A DNA stretch of 64,000 bases from Actinomycetes bacterium. Lineage in GTDB: Bacteria; Actinomycetota; Actinomycetes; Propionibacteriales; Nocardioidaceae. The notes under the pieces were generated by a model that worked only from the letters and a program-made list of their open reading frames with translations, was not told where the DNA came from and did not search any database. The stretch lies in assembly GCA_023460975.1 (NCBI GenBank), contig JAEWOG010000092.1:210530-274529 (forward strand), in the 5' to 3' direction. Positions 49,300 to 59,298 of this stretch are shown here, piece by piece. Numbering within the stretch: the first letter of the stretch is position 1; each line of letters begins with the position of its first letter. The position numbers and the translations under genes are program-made.

Positions 49300-50970
49300 A
49301 TGAAGGACACCTACGACGTCGTCGTTGTCGGCGCGGGTGGCGCGGGTATGTCCGCCGCCCTCGCGGCCGCAAAGCAGGGCCTGGATGTGGTCCTGATCGA
49401 GAAGAGTGGCTACTTCGGTGGCTCCACGGCCCGCTCCGGCGGCGGCGTGTGGATCCCGGGGAACTACGCCCTGAAGGCAGCCAAGCAGGTCAGCCCCACG
49501 GATCAGGACGAGGCCAAGCTCTACCTCGACTCGATCGTGGGCGACACGGTGCCGAAGGTGCGCCGCGACACCTACCTCGACCGCGGCGCGGAGGTCATGG
49601 ACTTCATCCGCGACAACACCCCCGTGCGCTTCAAGTGGGTGCCCAACTACTCCGACTACCTGCCCGAGCAGCCCGGCGGCCGCGCGGCCGGCCGCTCGTG
49701 CGAGCCCGTCCCGATCGACGCGGGCTTCCTCGGCAAGGAGCTCGACCGGCTGCACCCCGCGTACACGAAGGCCCCGGCCAACATGATCGTGACGCAGACG
49801 GACTTCCGGAAGATGAGCCTCGGGCTCCGCAACTGGCGCGTGCCGTTCGTGGGCCTCAAGATCGCCTTCAGCAAGATGATCACCACTCTGCTGGGCAAGA
49901 AGATGTACGCGATGGGCAACGCCATCGCCATCGGCCTGCGCAAGGGCCTCATCGATGCTCGCGTGCCGGTCGAGTACGACACCGCCTTGGCCGACCTCGT
50001 GGTCGAGGACGGGCGTGTCGTCGGCGTCGTCGTCGAGCGCGACGGCGAGCGCCAGACCGTGCGCGCGACCCGCGGCGTCATCCTCGGCAGCGGCGGCTTC
50101 GAGCACAACCAGGAGCTGCGCGAGAAGTTCCTGCCGGCGCCGACCAACCTCGAATGGTCGACCGGATCGGCGAACAACACCGGCGCGGGCCTGGAGGCCG
50201 GCATCAAGGCCGGAGCGGCGACCGACCTGCTCGACGACGCCTGGTGGGGGCCGACGATCCCGCTCCCGGGGCGCGCCTGGTTCTGCCTGGCCGAGCGCAA
50301 CCTGCCCGGCTCGATCATCGTCAACTCCGCTGGCCAGCGCTACATGAACGAGGCGCTGCCGTACGTGGAGGCGACCCACGCCATGTATGAGGCGCACTCG
50401 GAGGAGTCGGCCACCGTCCCGTCGTGGATGGTGATGGACCAGACCTACCGCAACCGCTACATCTTCGCCGGCCTCTCCCCCAAGCAGCCGTTCCCCGGCC
50501 GCTGGTACAAGGGCGGCGTGGTCAAGAAGGCCGACTCCGTCGCAGCGCTGGCTGCCGAGATCGACGTCCCCGCGGACGCTCTGCAGGCCACGCTCGAGCG
50601 CTTCAACGGCTTCGCCGACACCGGCGTGGACGCGGACTTCGGCCGCGGCGAGAGCGCGTACGACAAGTACTACTCCGACCCGACGGTCAAGCCCAACCCC
50701 TCGCTGCACCGCATCGAGAACGGCCCGTTCTACGCGGTCAAGATCGTCCCCGGCGACCTGGGCACCAAGGGCGGGATCGTCACGGACGAGCGCGCCCGCG
50801 CCCTGCGTCCCGACGGCTCGGTCATCGAGGGCCTGTACGCCGCCGGCAACGTGTCCTCGGCCGTCATGGGCAACACGTACGCCGGCCCCGGCGCCACCAT
50901 CGGCCCCGCCCTCGTGTTCGGCTACCTGGCCGCCGAGGACATCGCCTCGACCACCAAGGAGAACGCCTGA
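49300..50970 (+). CDS. kstD: 3-ketosteroid delta-1-dehydrogenase KstD
   Basis: 556 aa FAD flavoprotein. The dinucleotide motif is VVVGAGGAGMSAALAA near the N-terminus, followed by FGGSTARSGGGVWIP. The C-terminal GGIVTDERARAL, AAGNVSSAVMGNTYAGPGAT block fits KstD. It introduces the 1,2 double bond in ring A, needed with KshAB for ring opening. TACAGT 7 nt before the ATG suggests leaderless expression. It is followed by chsH3 with a one-base overlap. Confidence 0.94.
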   Translation: MKDTYDVVVVGAGGAGMSAALAAAKQGLDVVLIEKSGYFGGSTARSGGGVWIPGNYALKAAKQVSPTDQDEAKLYLDSIVGDTVPKVRRDTYLDRGAEVMDFIRDNTPVRFKWVPNYSDYLPEQPGGRAAGRSCEPVPIDAGFLGKELDRLHPAYTKAPANMIVTQTDFRKMSLGLRNWRVPFVGLKIAFSKMITTLLGKKMYAMGNAIAIGLRKGLIDARVPVEYDTALADLVVEDGRVVGVVVERDGERQTVRATRGVILGSGGFEHNQELREKFLPAPTNLEWSTGSANNTGAGLEAGIKAGAATDLLDDAWWGPTIPLPGRAWFCLAERNLPGSIIVNSAGQRYMNEALPYVEATHAMYEAHSEESATVPSWMVMDQTYRNRYIFAGLSPKQPFPGRWYKGGVVKKADSVAALAAEIDVPADALQATLERFNGFADTGVDADFGRGESAYDKYYSDPTVKPNPSLHRIENGPFYAVKIVPGDLGTKGGIVTDERARALRPDGSVIEGLYAAGNVSSAVMGNTYAGPGATIGPALVFGYLAAEDIASTTKENA

Positions 50971-51851
50971 TGGCCATCGACGCCTCCGTTGCGATCGGCG
51001 CCCAACTGCCCGACCGTACGTTCACGTGGGCCGAGTCCGACGTGCTGCTCTACCACCTGGCGCTGGGCGCCGGGTCCCGCAAGGGTGACAACCTGGACCC
51101 CGCCGCGCTGCGCTACACGCTGGACGACGCGAACCTCCAGGTCCTGCCCTCCTTCGGGGTCGTGGCGCCGTCGTTCCACGAGACCAACCCGCCGCCGCTG
51201 GACCTGCCCGGCTGCGACATCGACCTCGCCCAAGTCGTGCACGGCGCGCAGGAGATCCGCGTCAACGGTCCCCTGCCCACCTCGGGCACCGCGACCCTGA
51301 GCACGCGCATCAGTGACGTGTGGGACAAGGGCAAGGCGGCCGTCATCTGGCAGGAGGGCGTCGCCCGCTCCGAGTCGGGCGAGGAACTGTGGACCGTGCG
51401 GTCCTCGATCTTCGTCAAGGGCGAGGGTGGCTGGGGCGGCAACCGCGGCGAGGCCACGGCCGTCGAGATCCCGGACCGTGCCGCCGACGCCGAGGTGTCG
51501 TACGACGTGACCCCGCAGCAGGCGATGCTGTACCGCCTCTGCGGTGACCGCAACCCGCTGCACGCCGACCCCGCCTTCGCCAAGGCGGCCGGTTTCCCGG
51601 CGCCGATCATGCACGGTCTGGGCACCTACGGCATCGTGCTCCGCGAGGTCACCGACGCGCTGCTCGGCGGCGACGCGACCAAGGTGGCGGGCTTCTCCGC
51701 CCGCTTCGCCGGCGTGGTCTTCCCCGGCGAGACCATCCACGTCGAGGCGTGGGACCAGGGCGAGACGATCGTCGTCCGTGCCACCGTCGGCTCCCCCGAC
51801 GGCGCCGACCGGCGCCCGGCGCTCGCCGACTGCGTGGTCACCAAGGCCTGA
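50970..51851 (+). CDS. chsH3: ChsH3-like MaoC enoyl-CoA hydratase
   Basis: 293 aa double hot-dog (MaoC-type) hydratase 2. The catalytic motif is YRLCGDRNPLHADPAFAKAAGFPAPIMHGL, with Asp and His, in the second half; the first half is a degenerate hot-dog. It matches Rv3538 (HSD4B/ChsH3), which hydrates steroid side-chain enoyl-CoA. The ATG overlaps the kstD stop by one base; kstD-Rv3538 order is also seen in M. tuberculosis. Confidence 0.88.
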   Translation: MAIDASVAIGAQLPDRTFTWAESDVLLYHLALGAGSRKGDNLDPAALRYTLDDANLQVLPSFGVVAPSFHETNPPPLDLPGCDIDLAQVVHGAQEIRVNGPLPTSGTATLSTRISDVWDKGKAAVIWQEGVARSESGEELWTVRSSIFVKGEGGWGGNRGEATAVEIPDRAADAEVSYDVTPQQAMLYRLCGDRNPLHADPAFAKAAGFPAPIMHGLGTYGIVLREVTDALLGGDATKVAGFSARFAGVVFPGETIHVEAWDQGETIVVRATVGSPDGADRRPALADCVVTKA

Positions 51852-51863
51852 GGTTTGGCCTTC

Positions 51864-51895
51864 TCAGGTTCCCCCGCAGATGCGGGGGAACCTGA
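51864..51895 (+). terminator. Terminator after chsH3
   Basis: TCAGGTTCCCCCGCA pairs perfectly over 15 bp with TGCGGGGGAACCTGA across a short GA turn, 12 nt after the stop. Confidence 0.75.
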
Positions 51896-51980
51896 ACATC
51901 TCCGGGTGTGCACACCCCCAGAAGTTCACGACACGCCCACGAAGTCGCCCGCGCGAGCACGCAACGGCCGTACGTAGGGT

Positions 51981-52556
51981 TCAGCCCGAGCCCGGCCACT
52001 CCCGGGCGAGCAGGCCGTACGTCATCCAGTCGAGCCAGCGCCCGTCCCGGTGCAATCGGGTGGCGAGGCTGTGCTCCTCGCGCCGCATCCCGATCCGTTC
52101 CATGAGGCGCCACGACCGCTCGTTGTCGGCGAAGCAGCCTGCGTACACCCGCCGCAGGCCGAGCGGCCCGAAGCACAGGGCGACCAACGCTCCGACTGCC
52201 TCCGTCGCGTAGCCCTGTCCCCCAGCGGCGGGATGGAAGGACCAGCCGATCTCGGCCTGCGTTCCCCGGGCCGCGTCGACCGACTCGCGCTGCGCCCAGC
52301 CGTCGCCGACCCGCAGCACCAGGTCGCCAATGACCTCGCCCTCCCGCTCGACGACGACGAGGGAAGCGAGGCGGTCCGGTTCGAGGAACGCCTCCCGGTA
52401 GTCCTCGTACGTCTGCGGCGCCAGGCCGATCCACTGCTGGACCACCGGCAACTTGCGGTGCTCCCACGTCGCCCGGACATCCCCCGCAGTCGCGCGCCGC
52501 AGAAGCAGCCGCTCAGTCCGCACAGGCCACGCGACAGCGGCCGCCGGGTCAGCCAC
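51981..52556 (-). CDS. GNAT-family N-acetyltransferase
   Basis: 191 aa RimJ/RimL-like acetyltransferase. It has RTERLLLRRATAGD, IGWSFHPAAGGQGYATEA (acetyl-CoA loop) and ERSWRLMERIGMRRE. The substrate is unknown. The GTG at 52556 gives a protein of normal length; upstream in-frame starts would add unlike residues. The 214 bp upstream, to the AraC-type gene, contain no recognisable feature. Confidence 0.8.
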   Translation of the reverse strand: MADPAAAVAWPVRTERLLLRRATAGDVRATWEHRKLPVVQQWIGLAPQTYEDYREAFLEPDRLASLVVVEREGEVIGDLVLRVGDGWAQRESVDAARGTQAEIGWSFHPAAGGQGYATEAVGALVALCFGPLGLRRVYAGCFADNERSWRLMERIGMRREEHSLATRLHRDGRWLDWMTYGLLAREWPGSG

Positions 52557-52770
52557 GGCCAGGATCCTGGGCACGGGCCTGTACCCGACGCGAGCGCCTC
52601 GCTGCATCCCTCGGACACGTCTGAAGCTCGAGCGGAGAGTCCGCAGGCGGGTCGCACTCGGCGATCTCACGCCCGCACTGGTCTCCCCCGCCGCTCATCC
52701 GTTCATGCAAGTCCAACCGCGGTGCGTGCGCAACCCGCACCGGCAACTTCGGACCTCACCCGAGCCCCTC

Positions 52771-53700
52771 TCAGGCGACGTCGAACAGCCCGATCGGGTC
52801 CCCCCAGCCGAGCGACTCGTCCCCAGTGGCAGCGGCGAGCGCCCGCAGCGCCATCGTGCGACGTACGGCCCCGAACGTCAGGACGTGCAGGATCGCCCCA
52901 CCGAACGTGGTTTCGCGCGGCGGATCGCACTCCGCCATGACGAAGGTGTCCCCCAGCCGGCGACGGCCCACGACCGAGTCGACGAACTCCACGAGGGCGG
53001 GTCCGGCCACGGCGTGACGCGCCGCCAACAGGGCGACGTCCGTCCCGCCGTCAGGCCGTTCGCGCCCCTGGACGGCGAACGCGTACCGCTCCTCCTGGGT
53101 GACCAGCCCGTCGACGAGGGCACGGAGCGAGAACGGCTGCGCGTCGCACCACTCGACGTCCATGTCGAGAGCGCGGTCGAGCTCGGCCTCGGGGACATCT
53201 GCCAATCGGGCGACGACCTGCCCGACCAGCTCGACGTGGAAGCGCATCAACTGCTGCATGGTGTCCATCTCGTTCAACTCCCTGTCGTTGCGGATGCTCA
53301 GTCCCGCTGGTGGGTGGAAGTGCACGCCGTTCGGCGCGCTGAGCTCGTACTGGGCGGTGTGCGCGGACCGCCACTGGCTGGGTGAGACGCCGTACGCCTG
53401 CGTGAAGGCGCGGGTGAATCCCTCGCGCGAGGCGTATCCCGCCTGCGTGGCCACGTCGATGACCGCCAGCGAGCTGTGCCGCAGCGCGTACGCCGAGCGC
53501 TCCAGCAGCACCCTGCGCCGCAGGGCTGCTGGTGGTTCGTCGAGGGCCCGCGACACGAGGCGGTCGAAGTGGTAGCGGGACAGGTACGCGCGTCGAGCCA
53601 CGTCCTCGCCGTCGCTCTCGGGCGACTCCAGGCACACGGCCAACGCTTCGAGGTATCGGCCCAACCCGTCGGGTGCGTTCACTCCTCCACTGTGGCCCAT
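52771..53700 (-). CDS. AraC-type regulator fused to a DinB-like domain
   Basis: 309 aa. Residues 15-110 are an AraC HTH pair (YLSRYHFDRLVSRALDEPP, then LAVIDVATQAGYASREGFTRAFTQAYGVSPSQWR). Residues 150-300 are helical with H-x-n-H features of DinB-like domains (MRFHVELVGQVVARLADVP). ATG 53700 or GTG 53682 may be the start; neither has a well-spaced ribosome-binding site. Ligand and targets are unknown. It is not next to a steroid gene. Confidence 0.75.
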   Translation of the reverse strand: MGHSGGVNAPDGLGRYLEALAVCLESPESDGEDVARRAYLSRYHFDRLVSRALDEPPAALRRRVLLERSAYALRHSSLAVIDVATQAGYASREGFTRAFTQAYGVSPSQWRSAHTAQYELSAPNGVHFHPPAGLSIRNDRELNEMDTMQQLMRFHVELVGQVVARLADVPEAELDRALDMDVEWCDAQPFSLRALVDGLVTQEERYAFAVQGRERPDGGTDVALLAARHAVAGPALVEFVDSVVGRRRLGDTFVMAECDPPRETTFGGAILHVLTFGAVRRTMALRALAAATGDESLGWGDPIGLFDVA

Positions 53701-53746
53701 GCCAGCGGCTGGCGCGTGACCTCCTTTGCTGCCCCCTGCAGGACGG

Positions 53747-55225
53747 TCACAAGGACCAGACGCGCACCCAGTCGACTTGGGCGGAGTCGCTGAAGAGGCC
53801 GGTTTCGAGCCAGCCCAGCTCATAGTCCGAGGACAACATGGACAGCACCGGGTACTGCGGCACCTGGCTCACTGCGCGGGTGTGGCGCGCGAAGACCTGA
53901 CCATCCACCATGAACTCGTACGAGGTCGGGGACCACCGGACCGAGAACACGTGGAAGTCGTCAGACCACGACCGCGCCGGGCCCCGCATGTCCATGGCCC
54001 CGGCGTACATCGCACCCAAGGACTCTCGCCCGTTCGCGTTCGAGGCATACCAGTGCAGGAACGAGCCGATGGTCGGCGGGTTCCCATTCGCCGGGCGGTT
54101 GGCCCAGTATTCGACGACGTCGATCTCCACGCCCTTCGACGGGTCACCCACAACGAACGACGAGTCGTGCCATTCCGGCAAGTCGTCGGGTTCCAACTTG
54201 GCCGGAAGCAACCAGAACCCCGCGTGCGCACCCCCGTGCCGGTGCATCTTGATCCGGGCCGCCGCATAGCCGTGCGTGAAGGCGAAAGTTCGCGAGGTCG
54301 CGACCTGGGTGTTGAGCAGGTGGGGCGCACTGCCGGACTCGTCGCCGCTGGTGTACGCACAAGCCTCGGGACGACTCGCATCCAGCGCCGTCCTGAGGTG
54401 CAGCACTCCTCCCGAGACATTCCGCAGGGCGCTGCTCAGGGAGGCGCACGTCCGCCCGGGAACCGCTGGGCGCCACTGGTCTGCGAACTGCTGGGGCGAG
54501 CGACCGTCGGCGGCTGCACGGTCGAAGTCCTCCGCGAACTTCAACTCGAAGGCACGCGCTTCCACCGCCGTTGTCCGCGCAGCACCGGCTCCGCGGCCGG
54601 TGGTGGCCCGGTAGCGAACGCCCGGTGTGACGTCGAAGAAGGCCGCCCCGGCGTCGTTCTGCACCGACCGCGCAACGCTCTGCCAGCCCTTCGCGGTCAG
54701 CTTGTCCAGGTAGACCGTCCCACCGGGCAAGGGTGGGGAGAAGGTCGCCACCGCCTGGGCTGCGGCCGTCGGCCGGCTCGGTTGGGGCCCCGGGTCTGCC
54801 AACGGCGGAACCACGGAAAGACTGCCAGCCTGCGCCACCGCCCTGATACGACGAGGAGGCGTCTGCTCAGGCCTGTCGCGAGCCGTGCTGGGCGCCCGCG
54901 CGCGCACCTTCATCGTCTCTGGGACACGGATGCTCACCTCGAAGGTTCCGCGCCTCGACGTACGGGTTGTCGCGATCTTGTGCCACACGCCCGCGACTCG
55001 GCGTTCGACCGTGACTGCTCGCCGCGAACCGACGAAACGACCGGAGACCTCGACGAACGCCCCCCGCGCCACCGGCGCGTCAGGAACCCGCAGGCGAGCG
55101 GACGTCTGGGGAGGCGGCGCCTGCCTGATCACCTCCACGGCAGGGGGTACCGACGCTGGTGCCGCAGGGAGAGGCAAGCCCGAGACATTCAGCGCAACCC
55201 CAAGTGCAAGCACGGGAAGGCGCAC
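53747..55225 (-). CDS. Secreted glycoside hydrolase family 16
   Basis: 492 aa. A short signal-like N-terminus (MRLPVLALGVALNVSGLPLP) is followed by an Ala/Pro-rich stretch and a beta-rich domain to about 230. The GH16 domain is C-terminal, with the catalytic E367-I-D-V-V-E372 (nucleophile, Asp and acid/base) and WHDSSFVVG, FHVFSVRWSPTSYEFMVDG. GH16 enzymes cut beta-1,3/1,4-glucans, agar or carrageenan; the substrate is not readable. It lies 126 bp after a large secreted protein gene on the same strand. Confidence 0.85.
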   Translation of the reverse strand: MRLPVLALGVALNVSGLPLPAAPASVPPAVEVIRQAPPPQTSARLRVPDAPVARGAFVEVSGRFVGSRRAVTVERRVAGVWHKIATTRTSRRGTFEVSIRVPETMKVRARAPSTARDRPEQTPPRRIRAVAQAGSLSVVPPLADPGPQPSRPTAAAQAVATFSPPLPGGTVYLDKLTAKGWQSVARSVQNDAGAAFFDVTPGVRYRATTGRGAGAARTTAVEARAFELKFAEDFDRAAADGRSPQQFADQWRPAVPGRTCASLSSALRNVSGGVLHLRTALDASRPEACAYTSGDESGSAPHLLNTQVATSRTFAFTHGYAAARIKMHRHGGAHAGFWLLPAKLEPDDLPEWHDSSFVVGDPSKGVEIDVVEYWANRPANGNPPTIGSFLHWYASNANGRESLGAMYAGAMDMRGPARSWSDDFHVFSVRWSPTSYEFMVDGQVFARHTRAVSQVPQYPVLSMLSSDYELGWLETGLFSDSAQVDWVRVWSL

Positions 55226-55351
55226 TCATGCACCGTCCCACCAACACCGGCGGCCCGTCCACCCCCACCAGACCAGCAGGCCACCTGGGGATGAGCAGTC
55301 GCCACGTCACACACTCCCCCGTGGGTGTGCGACGCAGCGACTGCTCCGTAC

Positions 55352-57556
55352 TCAGACCGTGAACCTGAAGACCGCCGAGTTCCCGGTGCCCGATTCATTG
55401 ATCACCGTCTGGCCGTCCACCTGGACCACCAGCGTCCACGGTCCCACGTAACCGCAATCATTGAACTCCTCAATCCACACCTCGTACGTCCCGCTCGGTG
55501 CCCCGTCCACGGGCCAGAAGATGTTCTCGATGTTGGCAAGCTGCGACGCCGCGCTGTCGCAATCGGGAATGATGTCCACATCCAGTTGGCCACCCGAGTC
55601 GACGATCTTGTTGCCGTAGTAGACCTCGTCCCCGTACGGGTCGAGGACGTGGATGTCCATGTCATCGTTGTTGCCCCATCGCAGGGTCGCCCGCACAGTG
55701 CCCGAGGACCCGGTGTTCTGGCTCTCGCAGCCCGCAGGGATGTACTGCTGCGCCCACACCTTTTCACCTTCGAGGATCTCGAAGGAGGCGCTGGCGGAGA
55801 ACGGTCCCGCCCATGCCTCGGCCGTGAGACCAACCGACGCCTTGGAAGACATGCGGAAGTTGAAGCAGCGGTCATAGCGCATCGCGTCGTCACCGAACTT
55901 TCCGGCGATGGTGCCCTCGGCCAGCGTCAGGTCGCCCTTGATGCCCGCGATTGCGCCGGCGCCCTCGCTCCCCGCTCCAGGGCCGAAGACGACGCTTCCG
56001 CCGACTCCCATGTTCACCGAGACCTCCCCCTTGCCGCGTGGCTCGAGGAGAGTGGCGGTGCGGTCACTGACCGGCTCGAAGTAGCTGCCGCTGCCCAAGC
56101 GAGCCTTGGCGCCCACCGTCAGGCTGGAGTCGAACCCGACGTTCTCAACTGACACAGCACCGGACGTGGTGACCCATGCGCCCGCATCCCACTTCATGGC
56201 CATGGGAACAGGTGTGGTGGTGACCTGCACGGCGAAGTCGCCCAGCCCGATCTTGCACGAGGCGGCTGTCGTCGCCGACAGCGTCAGAGCGGCACCAAAC
56301 TTGAGCGTTGCTGCAGTGTCGAGCTCGACCGCGTGCGGGACCCCCCAATCAGACACGGTCGCCACTCGAAGGTGACCGGAGGCGCCGAAGCTCGGATCAA
56401 CCGAGGCCTTGAGTCCGAGAGCCTCCAACTCGAAGCAGTCGGTACCTGACCCGGTCTCTTGCCTGGCAGAGTTCTTGGGCTTCGAGGTCTGCTTCTCCGG
56501 CGAGCGCAACGCCTCAGGCACCGCGAGAGCGTTCTCTGCCGACGAGTTCGTCGTCACGCCCGGATCGAGCGTGGCGGCAAAGGACGTGTCGAGCGCGTAC
56601 TGCGTGAACAGGTCAGGGAGACCGGCACTCGCGAGTCGGACCGTACGCCCGTCCACCCCGATCTGGTCGATCTTTCCGAGGTAGCCACCGGGCAGCTCGG
56701 CGCTGACGGGCAACGCCACTCCACCGCCGAGGACGGGATCAGGCCGCGACCGCGCGAGGGTCACGTACGCGCGACCGTCCGACACCGCCACCCGGTCGCT
56801 GTCGCCCGGCGCGACCACGATGCCTTCAGGGCGCAGGCCGTAGACGGGTCCCGGCGTGCCCGTGACCGGGTCAACACCTCGGGTGCCCGTCACGAGCGTG
56901 ACGGGGTCCGACCACTGCGCCTTCTTCCCCCGCTTGCCGGGCGCACGCTTCTGCACGAAGAGGCTGTAGGCGTACTGCGTGCCGGGCGTCAGCCCGCTGT
57001 CCACCACCTCCGTCGCGCGCCCAGTCGACACGACGGTCCCCTGCCGACGCGACCGAGGCGCACGATCGCCCGTGGACCGGACCAGGGCAAACTTCTTGAC
57101 CTTGGAGCCGCTCCAGCGCAGCGACAGTGTGGTGTCCGTGCCGGACACCAGGGCGAACTTGGCGGCCGGCTTGAGCTTCTTCCACTTGATCCGCACCTTG
57201 ACGGATCGGCCCTTGGCCACGGTGATCGTCGACCGCTTCAGCACGGGGTGGTACGTCACTCCGTCTGCGGTCACCGAGTCAGAGACACGGATCTGGTACG
57301 TGCCAGCCCGCAGCTTGACCCGCTTCGTCGACTTGGCAGACGCAAGCGACACGAGTCGGTTGCTGCCCCTCTTGCGGAACACCACGTTGGCGCCCGTCCC
57401 CTTCGGCCCCTTGGACACGATGAGGACCTTCCCTGCGCCGCCCTTCCCGGACGGCCTCTGGGCCGGATCATCGGCACCTGCGGGTGCCCACCCCACGCCA
57501 GCGAGCGTGACGCACATGGCTGCGGCCACGGCCACTGCAGATCTCAGACGATTCAT
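55352..57556 (-). CDS. Large secreted protein with C-terminal YfaP/DUF2135-like domain
   Basis: 734 aa. It has a signal peptide (MNRLRSAVAVAAAMCVTLAGVG, cleavage near AGADD). A Lys-rich beta region spans 40-130, and a fibronectin-III-like segment about 135-220 (LSLRWSGSKVKKFALVRS, GLTPGTQYAYSLFV). The middle is a long Gly/Ala/Ser-rich beta-barrel-like region without known motif. The last ~110 residues (ATLRWGNNDDMDIHVLDPYGDE, NIFWP, GTYEVWIEEF) fit YfaP/DUF2135. Function is unknown; extracellular or surface. Probably transcribed with the GH16 gene. Confidence 0.75.
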   Translation of the reverse strand: MNRLRSAVAVAAAMCVTLAGVGWAPAGADDPAQRPSGKGGAGKVLIVSKGPKGTGANVVFRKRGSNRLVSLASAKSTKRVKLRAGTYQIRVSDSVTADGVTYHPVLKRSTITVAKGRSVKVRIKWKKLKPAAKFALVSGTDTTLSLRWSGSKVKKFALVRSTGDRAPRSRRQGTVVSTGRATEVVDSGLTPGTQYAYSLFVQKRAPGKRGKKAQWSDPVTLVTGTRGVDPVTGTPGPVYGLRPEGIVVAPGDSDRVAVSDGRAYVTLARSRPDPVLGGGVALPVSAELPGGYLGKIDQIGVDGRTVRLASAGLPDLFTQYALDTSFAATLDPGVTTNSSAENALAVPEALRSPEKQTSKPKNSARQETGSGTDCFELEALGLKASVDPSFGASGHLRVATVSDWGVPHAVELDTAATLKFGAALTLSATTAASCKIGLGDFAVQVTTTPVPMAMKWDAGAWVTTSGAVSVENVGFDSSLTVGAKARLGSGSYFEPVSDRTATLLEPRGKGEVSVNMGVGGSVVFGPGAGSEGAGAIAGIKGDLTLAEGTIAGKFGDDAMRYDRCFNFRMSSKASVGLTAEAWAGPFSASASFEILEGEKVWAQQYIPAGCESQNTGSSGTVRATLRWGNNDDMDIHVLDPYGDEVYYGNKIVDSGGQLDVDIIPDCDSAASQLANIENIFWPVDGAPSGTYEVWIEEFNDCGYVGPWTLVVQVDGQTVINESGTGNSAVFRFTV

Positions 57557-57718
57557 TCTCTCCCCTTGGCTCCGCCGCCATGGGCCCCCCGGCCCGCGGC
57601 GGTCCGAGGCTACGAGCCGTCGACCGGTCACTGCCTAGCGTTTGCAGAACCACCAGACACTGAAACGGCGGGAGGAGTCCCAGACCAGCAGGCCGACCGC
57701 GCGGGGAGAGCCGCGCCG

Positions 57719-58912
57719 TCAGCGGGAGAGGATGACGCCGGAGGTGGGTACTCCGGTGCCCGCGGTGACCAGGACGTGCTCGCGGTCCCAGGTGGCCGAG
57801 GCACCCTCGACGCCGATGACCTGGTTGACCGAGGTGCCCCGGATCTGCCGGACGCCCTCGAGGAAGCCGTTCATCCCGTGGATGTACGCCTCCCCCAGCT
57901 GGCCACCGTGGGTGTTGACCGGGAGCCGTCCGCCGATCTCGATGCCGCCGTCGCGCACGAAGTCCTTCGCCTCGCCGCGACCGCAGAAGCCGAGCTCCTC
58001 GAGCTGCATGAGGACGTACGGGGTGAAGTGGTCGTACAGCACCGCGGTGGCGATGTCATCCGGCCCCAGGCCCGACTGGCGGAAGAGCTCGCGACCGACC
58101 ACGCCCATCTCGGGGGTGCCGATGTTGTCGCGGTAGTAGGAGGTCATCACGAACTGGTCGCCCGCGAACCCCTGGGCCGCGGCCGAGATGTACGCCGGCG
58201 TCGAGGCCAGGTCAGCCGCGCGCTCGGCGGACACGATCACCATCGCGACGCCGCCGTCAGACTCCTGGCAGCAGTCCAGCAGGTGCAGCGGCTCGGCGAT
58301 CATCTTGGACGCCTGGTGGTCCTCCAGGGTGATCGGCTTGCCGTGGAAGAAGGCATTCGGATTGTTGGCCGCGTGGCGCCGGTCGGCGACCGCGACCCGG
58401 CCGAAGTCCTCGGACGTGGCGCCGTACTCGTGCATGTAGCGGCGCGCCTGCATGGCGACCGTTGCGGCCGGAGTGGTGAGGCCGTGCGGGTAGGACCAGG
58501 CGTTGTCCAGGCCGTTGGTGTTGACCTGCGCGTTCGCCCAGGTCTGGGTCTGGCCGAACCGCTGACCCGAACGCTCGTTGAAGCCCCGGTAGACCAGGAC
58601 CACGTCGGCAACGCCCGTCGCCACGGCCATGGCGGCCTGCTGGATGGTGCCACCGCCGGCGCCGCCGCCGTAGTCGATGCGGCTGAAGAAGCGCACGTCT
58701 CCGGCACCGAGTTCGCGGGCAATCGCGATCTCGGAGGAGGTGTCCATCTTGAACGTCACGAGCCCGTCGACGTCCGCGGGCTTCAACCCGGCGTCGGCGA
58801 GCGCTGCCAGGGATGCCTCGACGGAGAGCTGGAGCTCGGAACGGCCGGACTCCTTGGAGAACTCCGTGGCCCCGATCCCGACGATGGCGGCCTTGCGGGA
58901 CAGGGTGCTCAT
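57719..58912 (-). CDS. ltp2: Ltp2 steroid side-chain aldolase
   Basis: 397 aa thiolase-fold protein. It has IDYGGGAGGGTIQQAAMAV where thiolases carry the Cys nucleophile, and LPVNTHGGQLGEAYIHGMNG. Ltp2 performs retro-aldol cleavage of the 17-hydroxy C22 CoA ester to release propionyl-CoA and androstenedione-type product, in complex with the DUF35 domain of ChsH2. Order fadE-chsH2-chsH1-ltp2 equals Rv3544c-Rv3540c. The ATG overlaps the chsH1 stop by ATGA. Confidence 0.92.
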   Translation of the reverse strand: MSTLSRKAAIVGIGATEFSKESGRSELQLSVEASLAALADAGLKPADVDGLVTFKMDTSSEIAIARELGAGDVRFFSRIDYGGGAGGGTIQQAAMAVATGVADVVLVYRGFNERSGQRFGQTQTWANAQVNTNGLDNAWSYPHGLTTPAATVAMQARRYMHEYGATSEDFGRVAVADRRHAANNPNAFFHGKPITLEDHQASKMIAEPLHLLDCCQESDGGVAMVIVSAERAADLASTPAYISAAAQGFAGDQFVMTSYYRDNIGTPEMGVVGRELFRQSGLGPDDIATAVLYDHFTPYVLMQLEELGFCGRGEAKDFVRDGGIEIGGRLPVNTHGGQLGEAYIHGMNGFLEGVRQIRGTSVNQVIGVEGASATWDREHVLVTAGTGVPTSGVILSR

Positions 58913-59298
58913 GGGTTCACCTTCACCGTCGCGGTCACGTGGGCGCCCAACGAGACGGTGCCCACCACCTTCAGTTCGTACGTGCCGTCCTCGTCGCCGA
59001 CCACCTCGCCGGTGAACGTCATGACGTCGCCGGGGTAGGCCGGGGCACCGAGCCGTACGGCCATCGAACAGACGAACACGTCACCGAGCTGCTCGTTGAC
59101 GTAGCGCTGCACCAGACCCTGGCTGGTGAGAATGTTGAGGAAGATGTCCTTCGAGCCCGCGCCGGTCGCGGCGTCCCGGTCGTGGTGGACGTTCTGGAAG
59201 TCGCGGGTCGCGATCGCGGTCGTCACCACGAGGCGCGTCGTGACGTCGATGGACCACTCGGGCAGCACGCTGCCGACGGCGAGAGCGGTGGTGCTCAT
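58909..59298 (-). CDS. chsH1: ChsH1 MaoC-like hydratase subunit
   Basis: 129 aa single hot-dog protein. The motif DFQNVHHDRDAATGAGSKDIFLN provides the hydratase Asp/His pair. ChsH1 and the MaoC half of ChsH2 form the heteromeric hydratase acting on the last two-carbon/three-carbon enoyl side chain. The ATG overlaps the chsH2 stop by one base (TGATG) and the gene ends overlapping ltp2. Confidence 0.9.
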   Translation of the reverse strand: MSTTALAVGSVLPEWSIDVTTRLVVTTAIATRDFQNVHHDRDAATGAGSKDIFLNILTSQGLVQRYVNEQLGDVFVCSMAVRLGAPAYPGDVMTFTGEVVGDEDGTYELKVVGTVSLGAHVTATVKVNP

